A DNA stretch of 7,306 bases from Candidatus Atribacteria bacterium (GTDB taxonomy: Bacteria; Atribacterota; Atribacteria; Atribacterales; Caldatribacteriaceae). A program made the position numbers and the translations under genes. How positions within the stretch are numbered: position 1 is the stretch's first letter; each line of letters opens with the position of its first letter. The stretch covers positions 1-7,306 of the forward strand of contig JARRCQ010000077.1 in assembly GCA_029982105.1 (NCBI GenBank), written 5' to 3'. Below, piece after piece: positions 1-5,305 of this stretch. The notes under the pieces are model-generated. The model saw nothing but the letters and a program-made list of their open reading frames with translations, was not told the origin of the DNA and did not search any database.

Positions 1-136
1 GGATAACTTTGAGTGGGCTTTGGGATGCTCAAAGAGATTTGGCATAGTGTATGTGGATTATGAGACTCAAAAAAGAATAATAAAAGATAGTGGCTATTGG
101 TATTCTAAGGTAATAAAAAGTAATGCTATTGAATAA
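1..136 (+). CDS. Glycoside hydrolase family 1 (beta-glucosidase type), C-terminal fragment
   Basis: The first complete codon is at position 2, and 44 codons are readable before the TAA at 134-136; the rest of the gene lies to the left of the window. The peptide starts [20 protein letters not shown] and continues TQKRIIKDS then WY. This is the hallmark C-terminal block of GH1 enzymes: the family usually reads DNFEWxxGYxxRFGxxxVDY, where the E and W of DNFEW contact the glycone sugar. GH1 enzymes hydrolyse beta-glucosides, beta-galactosides or 6-phospho-beta-glycosides with retention of configuration. The visible tail has FEWALG, the form usual in plain beta-glucosidases, but the residues that would separate them from 6-phospho enzymes are not all in view. 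The protein is probably cytoplasmic. The oxidoreductase gene follows 111 bases downstream on the same strand, consistent with one sugar-use cluster. Confidence 0.9.
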   Translation, partial: DNFEWALGCSKRFGIVYVDYETQKRIIKDSGYWYSKVIKSNAIE

Positions 137-156
137 ATAATTTTTCCTCACTTTGC

Positions 157-165
157 TGTTATAAA
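157..165 (+). promoter_or_regulatory. Possible extended -10 promoter for the oxidoreductase gene
   Basis: TGT followed by TATAAA (160-165) matches an extended -10 element (TGn plus TATAAT-like). There is no convincing -35 box 16-18 bases upstream. Transcription would begin near 172 and give an untranslated leader of about 75 bases. The gene could equally be read from the glycosidase promoter outside the window. Confidence 0.3.
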
Positions 166-182
166 AGTTGCAAGAAAGCAGA

Positions 183-212
183 ATACCGAGAAGGGGTATC
201 ACTTGGATTTTT
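183..212 (+). terminator. Weak hairpin and T-run after the glycosidase gene
   Basis: ATACC (183-187) pairs with GGTAT (195-199) around a 7-base loop, and a T-run (208-212) follows after a short spacer. The stem is only 5 bp and the T-run is not adjacent, so this is at best a leaky terminator. Otherwise the gap 137-247 holds only the possible promoter above and the ribosome site for the next gene (GGGAG-AGAGG, about 236-245). Confidence 0.2.
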
Positions 213-247
213 GTAATTAACTATAAAAATGAGCGGGGAGAGAGGTT

Positions 248-1309
248 ATGGCTAAAATCAAAGTGGGAGTGGTTGGAGCGGGTAATATTGGTGTAGTTCA
301 TGCTCTTGCCTATAGAGATGTTCCTGAGGCAGAGCTCTGGGCTATTGCTGATATTGATTCTGAGCGTCTTTTTGAGGTACAAAAAAAGTTAGAAATTCCC
401 AAAGCTTATACCAATTATGAAGACCTTTTAGGAGATCCAGAGATTGAAGCGGTGAGTGTATGTTTACCTAATTTTCTCCATCACCAGGTTGCTTGTGCGG
501 CTTTAGAAAGTGGGAAACATGTACTTTTGGAAAAACCTATGGCTGTAAATGCTAAAGAAGCTTCTGATATTTTAAATTGTGCCAAGAGAAATAACAGAAT
601 TCTTATGATTGGTTTTAACTATAGATTCCGACCAGAAATTGTGACTCTTAAGTCCTGGGTGGAAGATGGTCTCTTAGGGGAAATATATCATGCTCAGTCT
701 ATTATTTTGAGGAGAAGGGGCATTCCAGCTATGGGAAGCTGGTTTACCACTAAAGCTAAATCTGGTGGTGGGGCATTGATTGATATAGGAGTTCATTATC
801 TGGATTTGGGGATGTGGCTTATGGGCTATCCGAAACCGGTAAGTGTTACTGGCCTTACTTTTGATAAAATTGTTACCCGCCAACCTTATATTTATGTGGA
901 TATGTGGGGTGAACCTGTGCCTGGTGGGCCTTGCGATGTAGATGAGTATGCTATTAGTCTCGTCCGATTCCAAAATGGAGCTGCTCTGTGGATGGAGAGT
1001 AGCTGGGCGCTCAATGCTCAGGATGATGATAGAGTTCAAATTTTTGGAGATAAGGCAGGGGCAAAAGTAAGCTCAGGTGAGGGACTTACTCTCTTTGGAG
1101 AATGGGGAGGCAAAATTGCTGATATAAAACCTCAAATTAAATCTCAACCTCTAAGTAATGCCTATAGAGAAGAGGTTCTTCACTTTTTGGAGTGTATAAG
1201 AGAAGGTAAAGAGCCTATGGCTTCTGGTGAACAAGGGCTCATTGTTCAAAAAGTAATCGATGCTATTTATGAGTCTGGAAAACGGCAAGAAGAAATAAAA
1301 ATAAGCTAA
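248..1309 (+). CDS. Gfo/Idh/MocA family NAD(P)-dependent oxidoreductase
   Basis: This is a full-length 353-residue member of the family that oxidises or reduces sugars, inositols and their derivatives with NAD(P). The N-terminal Rossmann fold shows GAGNIG (residues 10-15, GxGxxG) and a D at the end of the second strand (ADID, 35-38), which favours NAD over NADP. EKP (95-97) is the family's cofactor/catalytic signature. The C-terminal alpha/beta domain carries NYRFRP (124-129) and GGGALIDIGVHYLD (173-186), whose D179 and H183 match the usual catalytic Asp and His. There is no signal peptide, so it is cytoplasmic. The ATG has a GGAG 7 bases upstream. A TIM-barrel isomerase follows after 24 bases, a pairing common in catabolic clusters for inositol, 3-keto-glycosides and rare sugars. 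The family is certain, the substrate is not; annotations such as myo-inositol 2-dehydrogenase would be guesses. Confidence 0.95.
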   Translation: MAKIKVGVVGAGNIGVVHALAYRDVPEAELWAIADIDSERLFEVQKKLEIPKAYTNYEDLLGDPEIEAVSVCLPNFLHHQVACAALESGKHVLLEKPMAVNAKEASDILNCAKRNNRILMIGFNYRFRPEIVTLKSWVEDGLLGEIYHAQSIILRRRGIPAMGSWFTTKAKSGGGALIDIGVHYLDLGMWLMGYPKPVSVTGLTFDKIVTRQPYIYVDMWGEPVPGGPCDVDEYAISLVRFQNGAALWMESSWALNAQDDDRVQIFGDKAGAKVSSGEGLTLFGEWGGKIADIKPQIKSQPLSNAYREEVLHFLECIREGKEPMASGEQGLIVQKVIDAIYESGKRQEEIKIS

Positions 1310-1333
1310 AAAAATTGGAAAGGAGTTTGAGAG

Positions 1334-2098
1334 ATGAAGCTGGCAGTATCTTCGTGGAGTCTGCGTGACCATGTGAACAAAGATTTCCCCCTTCCAGACT
1401 TTCCTAAAGTGATAAAAGAACGTTATGGCATAGAAGCAGTAGAACTTTGTCAGATGCATTTTCCGGCTCAGGATTCTAAATATCTTGATGAAATAATAAA
1501 TGGATTACAGGCTGCGGGGTCTGTGGTTATAAATATGCCCATCGATACTGGAAATATATCTCAATTAGATGATCGGAAGCGGAGTCACGATATTAAAATC
1601 ATCGAAAGCTGGATGGATGTGGCGGCTTATATTAACTCTCCTAATGTCAGGGTTAATACTGGGAGCCAGAACCAGGGAGTTGTAGATTTATCCATAACTG
1701 TAGATTCCTATCGGAAGTTGGCAGAGTATGGTGAGAAAATTGGAGTTATGGTACTTCTGGAAAATCACGGAGGAATATCAGCGGATCCCCATAATATAGT
1801 AAAGTTATTTGAAGAGGTGGGATATGAGAACTTCAGAGCCTGTCCCGACTTTGGGAATTTCTCACCGGAAGTGCGTTATCAAGGGCTGGAAATGATGGCT
1901 AAGTATGCAGTAATAGCTCATGCTAAAGCTTATGATTTTGACGAAGGGAGTGGAATGTCTGAAGAAGACTTTGTAAAGTGTTTAAATATTTTAAAATCTA
2001 CAGGGTTTGATGGATATTTATCAGTGGAATTTGAAGGTAAAAAAGACCAGTATTCTGGCGTACAACGGATAATCGAGCTGATTAAAGCAAATTGGTGA
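1334..2098 (+). CDS. Sugar (phosphate) isomerase/epimerase, xylose-isomerase-like TIM barrel
   Basis: This is a 254-residue single-domain protein of the AP-endonuclease-2/xylose-isomerase-like TIM-barrel superfamily, which includes D-tagatose 3-epimerase, IolE and IolI. The N terminus KLAVSSWSLRD is the first barrel strand. The metal-binding set is visible on successive strands: E143 in LLENHGG, D172 in CPDFGN, H196 in IAHAKAY and E232 or E234 in YLSVEFEG. These four residues normally hold a divalent metal (Mn, Co or Mg) that polarises the sugar carbonyl. AAGGAG ends 8 bases before the ATG, and the 24-base gap from the oxidoreductase indicates one operon. By association the enzyme should act on the keto-sugar made by the oxidoreductase, or on the substrate before oxidation, as epimerase, isomerase or dehydratase. 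The sequence does not decide between these. A strong terminator structure is found only about 235 bases past the stop. Confidence 0.9.
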   Translation: MKLAVSSWSLRDHVNKDFPLPDFPKVIKERYGIEAVELCQMHFPAQDSKYLDEIINGLQAAGSVVINMPIDTGNISQLDDRKRSHDIKIIESWMDVAAYINSPNVRVNTGSQNQGVVDLSITVDSYRKLAEYGEKIGVMVLLENHGGISADPHNIVKLFEEVGYENFRACPDFGNFSPEVRYQGLEMMAKYAVIAHAKAYDFDEGSGMSEEDFVKCLNILKSTGFDGYLSVEFEGKKDQYSGVQRIIELIKANW

Positions 2099-2182
2099 CT
2101 TATTCTAAATCGATAAGCTCACTAATATATATCATTTCTTTTGAGATGCATCCATTAGCTATTGAGTAACGTTAGCCGTCTT

Positions 2183-2210
2183 TTGTATTGTGTTAGCTCC
2201 GTTGTATAAG
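2183..2210 (+). promoter_or_regulatory. Possible sigma-A type promoter
   Basis: TTGTAT (2183-2188) and TATAAG (2205-2210) are separated by 16 bases, close to the -35/-10 consensus. The GTTAGC at 2192-2197 lies between the two boxes, and the TAACGTTA palindrome lies just upstream. AT-rich sequence yields such matches by chance, so this is tentative. Confidence 0.3.
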
Positions 2211-2272
2211 GTAAATTTTGTTTTTCTGAACTTATCAGTTATAGATATGAGGATGCTTTTGTTTTTTAAATA

Positions 2273-2281
2273 TGGTAAAAT
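2273..2281 (+). promoter_or_regulatory. Possible extended -10 promoter before the small ORF
   Basis: TGG followed by TAAAAT (2276-2281) fits an extended -10 element. A -35 box is poor (ATGCTT at 2253-2258). Transcription would start near 2288, right before the AAAAAGGAG ribosome-site sequence at 2289-2297. The transcript would then run into the strong hairpin at 2333-2378. Confidence 0.4.
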
Positions 2282-2311
2282 GTTAGCGTAAAAAGGAGAG
2301 TGTGAGAATTA

Positions 2312-2467
2312 ATGTCTGAAGATGTAGATTCTCCAAGTAACAAGCGCCAAAGAGCGCTCGCTGCTTGGTTTGTTTTTTGGGTTATCCAAACTGTACTCTC
2401 TTTCCATAACTACTGCTTACGAGAAATTTACTCTTTGTTTTTCTCTGCTTTTAGGAGGTTGTATTAA
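2312..2467 (+). CDS. Possible 51-residue small protein or leader peptide
   Basis: An ATG preceded by AAAAGGAGAG opens a 51-codon frame ending in TAA at 2465-2467. The GGAG to ATG gap is 14 bases, longer than ideal. The peptide has a charged head (MSEDVDSPSNKRQR) and then a hydrophobic stretch at about residues 15-31 (ALAAWFVFWVIQTVLSF), which could be one membrane helix. It ends AFRRLY, where the two R codons (AGGAGG) are the ribosome site of the CorC-family gene. Its stop is 5 bases before that gene's ATG. This layout would let translation of the small ORF control expression of the membrane protein. A strong terminator-like hairpin lies inside it at codons 8-19. I do not recognise the peptide, and it may be a chance ORF over a non-coding leader. 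Confidence 0.35.
   Translation: MSEDVDSPSNKRQRALAAWFVFWVIQTVLSFHNYCLREIYSLFFSAFRRLY
2333..2378 (+). terminator. Strong intrinsic terminator or attenuator ahead of the CorC-family gene
   Basis: The arms 2333-2347 (CCAAGTAACAAGCGC) and 2354-2368 (GCGCTCGCTGCTTGG) pair over 15 positions: 12 Watson-Crick pairs, one G-U and two A-C mismatches. The loop is CAAAGA. The stem is followed directly by TTTGTTTTTT (2369-2378), the classic intrinsic-terminator arrangement on the plus strand. It could end the oxidoreductase/isomerase transcript, form the end of a short RNA started near 2288, or attenuate the CorC-family gene 95 bases downstream. The structure is clearly visible; which of these roles it plays is inference. 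Confidence 0.7.
2453..2458 (+). promoter_or_regulatory. Ribosome binding site of the CorC-family gene
   Basis: AGGAGG is a perfect anti-Shine-Dalgarno match but lies 14 bases before the ATG at 2473, further than usual. No ATG, GTG or TTG in the same frame lies closer, so 2473 remains the best start. The site overlaps the last codons of the small ORF 2312-2467, which suggests coupling. Confidence 0.6.
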
Positions 2468-2472
2468 TCTCT

Positions 2473-3798
2473 ATGGGATATTTAGCTACTATTCTTCTCA
2501 TTTTACTTCTGATTTTTATCAATGCCTTCTTTGCTGCTTCAGAGATTGCTTTAATTTCTACACGTCGACTAAAATTGAAGCTGATGAGAATGGAAGATTC
2601 GGAAGAGTTGCAAGCTATTCGTCGTCTCTTGGAAAAACCCAATGAGTTTTTAGCTACTATTCAGATTTGCATAACTTTAGCCGGGTTTTTTGCCAGCGCT
2701 ACTGGAGCAGTCTCTCTTTCTCGAAAGTTAGGAAGTAGATTAGAAGGTACTTCGCTTCCCATATTAGGAACTTTGGGAGAAGAGCTGGCGGTTATTTTAG
2801 TTACTTTTATAATCTCTTACTTGAGCTTGGTTTTGGGAGAACTGGTTCCTAAAAGAGTAGCTTTGGCTAACCCGGAGAAATTTGCTCTTCGAGTGGCTCG
2901 TCCTATAGTTTTTTTGTCTCAAGCGTTTAAGCCTTTAGTAACTCTTCTTTCTGCTTCTACTGATTTTATATCTCGCATTTTAGGTGTTCCTCAGGAAGAG
3001 GTATATTCACTTACTGATGAAGAGTTAAAATTGTTTATCGCTGAGCAAAGAGGTCTACCACTTGATGAGAGAAGATTGATTAACGAAGTTTTTGATTTTG
3101 GAGATACTTTAGCATATGAAGTTATGACTCCTCGCACCGATATGGTATGTATAGAGGATAGCGCTACTATAAAAGACGCCTTAGAGCTTTCCTTGCAGAG
3201 CCATTTTTCTCGTCTCCCGGTCTATCGGGGCGATTTGGATAACATTCTGGGATTTGTACATATTAAAGATATTTTGCCCCACTTAAATATTGGGGATATG
3301 GACAAATCGGTAAGAGAAATAATGCGCCCTATACATTTTGTTCCCCTTACCAAAAGAGCTATGGAATTACTAAAAGAGCTACAGCAGAAAAGAATTAATA
3401 TGGCTATTGTTTTGGATGAATATGGAGGTACGGCAGGGTTAGTTACTATTGAAGATCTTCTGGAGGAATTGGTAGGGGAAATAAGGGATGAACATGACCG
3501 AGAGACTGCTCCCTATCGGAAGATTAGCGATAGTGAGTATCTGGTAGATGCTTCTCTTCCCATTGAAAGTCTAAACGAACTTTTAAATTTGTCTCTCCCA
3601 GAGAGTGAAGAGTTTGAATCGGTAGGGGGATTAGTGATGGAGCTTCTGGGAAAAGTTCCCGAAGAAGGAGAAATGGTGGAAGTAAATGGCTATCAGCTGA
3701 GGGTAGAAAGAATGAAAGGGAAAAGGATTCTTACTTTGCGTCTTTGGGTGAAAGAGAAAGGAGAAGATAATAATGGGGAAATTAATTATAGCTCATGA
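2473..3798 (+). CDS. CNNM/CorC (HlyC) family membrane protein with CBS domains
   Basis: This 441-residue protein has the full architecture of the family. The N-terminal CNNM/DUF21 membrane domain (about 1-180) has hydrophobic segments near 4-28, 62-80, 105-125 and 142-162, with the conserved FAASE (20-24) and GELVPKR (122-128). A CBS pair follows: CBS1 from VMTPRTDM (217-224) to about 275, and CBS2 from IMRP (283-286) to about 340, including DEYGGTAGLVTIEDLLEE (315-332). The CorC_HlyC domain occupies about 352-427. Bacterial CNNM proteins are Mg2+ transporters or exporters gated by Mg-ATP at the CBS pair; the old name hemolysin is misleading. The start follows AGGAGG by 14 bases and opens directly with a membrane helix. 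The last 26 bases overlap the start of the kinase gene, so the two are translated from one message. A possible leader with terminator lies upstream. Confidence 0.93.
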   Translation: MGYLATILLILLLIFINAFFAASEIALISTRRLKLKLMRMEDSEELQAIRRLLEKPNEFLATIQICITLAGFFASATGAVSLSRKLGSRLEGTSLPILGTLGEELAVILVTFIISYLSLVLGELVPKRVALANPEKFALRVARPIVFLSQAFKPLVTLLSASTDFISRILGVPQEEVYSLTDEELKLFIAEQRGLPLDERRLINEVFDFGDTLAYEVMTPRTDMVCIEDSATIKDALELSLQSHFSRLPVYRGDLDNILGFVHIKDILPHLNIGDMDKSVREIMRPIHFVPLTKRAMELLKELQQKRINMAIVLDEYGGTAGLVTIEDLLEELVGEIRDEHDRETAPYRKISDSEYLVDASLPIESLNELLNLSLPESEEFESVGGLVMELLGKVPEEGEMVEVNGYQLRVERMKGKRILTLRLWVKEKGEDNNGEINYSS

Positions 3799-5305
3799 TT
3801 TAGGAACTACTGGTAACAAGGCTACTCTTTTTGATGAAGGAGGGAAAAGAATAGCCAGTGAGTTTTTTGGATATGATACTTATTTCCCCGATGCTCTTTC
3901 CGTAGAACAAAACGCAGAGGACTACTGGCAGGCAGTAGTCTATTCTACTCGTCGACTACTGGAGAAAGGAAAAGTCAAAAAGGAAGATATCGGGGTTATT
4001 TCTTTCTCCGGGCAGATGATGGGAGCACTACCGGTAGATGACAAAGGTCAGCCTCTTTATCATATTCTTATCTGGGCAGACAGAAGAGGAGTAGAAGAGG
4101 TAGAGTGGATAAAGAAAAGGATAGGAGAAGACCGGATTTATCAATTAACTGGTCACCGATTAAGCGCCAATTATTCTTTAGCTAAAATTCTTTGGTTTCG
4201 TAATCATTTACCGGAAATTTATAACAAGGCTTATAAATTTCTTTTAGCTAAAGATTTTGTGGTTTTTAGGTTAACTGGCCAATGGGCGACCGATTTTTCT
4301 GATGCGTCGGGGACTAATCTTTTTGATTTGGCTCAAGAAACCTGGTCGGTAGAGATATTGGATAAAGTGGGGATAGAGGAAAATAAACTTCCCCCTCTCT
4401 ATCCCTCTACAGCAGTAGTAGGAGAACTTACCGAAGAAGCGGGAGAAGAATGTGGACTTTTACCTGGAACCCCAGTAGTAATTGGGGGAGGTGATGGCCC
4501 TTGTGCTGCTTGTGGAGCAGGAGTGGTAGAAGAAGGGGAAGCCTATCTTTATCTTGGTTCTTCTTCCTGGATTGCTTTTGCCTCTTCTCAGCCTTTTTAT
4601 GACCCGGAGAAAAGGACTTTTACCTTTCACCACTTAGAAAAAGGTCTTTTTATGCCTACAGGCACTATGCAATCGGCTGGAGGGTCATATCAGTGGTGTC
4701 GAGATGCACTTTCTGAAAGAGAAAAAGCTCTGGCTCAAGAATTGGGTGTGAGTGTGTATCAGTTAATGGACCTCGAAGCAAACAAAGTCTCTCCGGGATG
4801 TGATGGTTTGCTTTTTCTTCCTTATCTTTTGGGGGAGAGGGCTCCCTGGTGGAATCCTCATGCTCGAGGGGCGTTCATAGGTTTAACCCCTTCTCATGGT
4901 AAGCCTCATCTCATCCGCTCGGTTTTGGAGGGAGTTAGCCTTAATCTCCGAATAATACTCGATGCTTTTCGAGAACAAGGGCTTTGTCCTGATGTTTTGC
5001 GTCTCATTGGGGGAGGGGCGAAGGGAGATTTTTGGTCTAATCTTTTAGCTCAAGTTTTGGGATTAGAAATTTTACGTCCCCAGTATCTGGAGGAAGCTAC
5101 TTCTTTAGGAGCAGCTGTTGCTGGAGGAGTAGGAATAGGGATATTTAAAGGGTTACAAGTGGCAAAGGAATTGGTAAAAATAGAAGACCATTTTTCTCCT
5201 CGAGCAGAAATGGTGGAAACCTATAATCGTTTATATCCTATCTTTAAAAAAGCTTATCTTTCTCTACTTCCCGTATTTGATGATTTAAGTTCTTTTAAGG
5301 GTTAA
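3773..5305 (+). CDS. FGGY-family carbohydrate kinase, xylulokinase-like
   Basis: At 510 residues this is typical of FGGY kinases, which phosphorylate sugars or polyols with ATP. The ATPase-core phosphate-1 loop is DLGTTGNK (9-16). DASGTNLFDL (177-186) is xylulokinase-like. GGGDGPCAACGAG (238-250) carries the catalytic base, D241. LPYLLGERAPWWNP (349-362) runs into the FGGY signature GAFIGL (366-371), and the adenine-binding block GGGAKGDFWSNLLAQ starts at 413. The substrate-pocket motif reads SGQMMG (79-84), where E. coli XylB has SGQMHG, and the next motif is IWADRRG rather than LWNDQR. The sugar may therefore not be D-xylulose. AAAGGAG ends 9 bases before the ATG, inside the end of the CorC-family gene. 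The kinase may serve the sugar made by the oxidoreductase and TIM-barrel enzymes upstream. It ends in tail-to-tail overlap with the minus-strand operon. Confidence 0.93.
   Translation: MGKLIIAHDLGTTGNKATLFDEGGKRIASEFFGYDTYFPDALSVEQNAEDYWQAVVYSTRRLLEKGKVKKEDIGVISFSGQMMGALPVDDKGQPLYHILIWADRRGVEEVEWIKKRIGEDRIYQLTGHRLSANYSLAKILWFRNHLPEIYNKAYKFLLAKDFVVFRLTGQWATDFSDASGTNLFDLAQETWSVEILDKVGIEENKLPPLYPSTAVVGELTEEAGEECGLLPGTPVVIGGGDGPCAACGAGVVEEGEAYLYLGSSSWIAFASSQPFYDPEKRTFTFHHLEKGLFMPTGTMQSAGGSYQWCRDALSEREKALAQELGVSVYQLMDLEANKVSPGCDGLLFLPYLLGERAPWWNPHARGAFIGLTPSHGKPHLIRSVLEGVSLNLRIILDAFREQGLCPDVLRLIGGGAKGDFWSNLLAQVLGLEILRPQYLEEATSLGAAVAGGVGIGIFKGLQVAKELVKIEDHFSPRAEMVETYNRLYPIFKKAYLSLLPVFDDLSSFKG

Larger units (their letters stand above)
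2099..2311 (+). other. Non-coding leader region with TTAGC repeats and promoter-like sites
   Basis: I see no gene on either strand here. The stretch is AT-rich and contains TTAGC four times on the plus strand (2155, 2172, 2193, 2283), three of them as GTTAGC. It also has an 8-bp palindrome TAACGTTA (2167-2174), whose AACGTT core resembles LacI-family operators, and two promoter-like sites described separately. No M-box, yybP-ykoY or other riboswitch motif that I know can be recognised. Confidence 0.5.

Noticed and set aside
229..255. 8-codon ATG frame overlapping the oxidoreductase start
   Set aside because: Too short, with no ribosome site of its own; it simply reads through the Shine-Dalgarno sequence of the real gene.
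674..1039. 121-codon minus-strand ORF inside the oxidoreductase gene
   Set aside because: It is antisense to a certain gene with intact family motifs; its peptide shows no domain and no ribosome site was evident.
1151..1459. 102-codon minus-strand ORF across the oxidoreductase/isomerase junction
   Set aside because: It is a shadow of two well-supported genes, and its aromatic-rich composition is typical of antisense AT-rich frames.
2099..2330. Mg2+ (M-box) or Mn2+ (yybP-ykoY) riboswitch before the CorC-family gene
   Set aside because: Searched by eye because of the gene's function; the conserved core sequences of these classes are not present.
2451..2642. 63-codon minus-strand ORF in the CorC-family gene
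   Set aside because: It is antisense to the conserved first membrane helix, with no supporting signal.
2370..2645. 91-codon plus-strand ORF overlapping the CorC-family start
   Set aside because: Most of it runs out of frame through conserved transporter codons. Its start lies in the terminator T-run, with no ribosome site.
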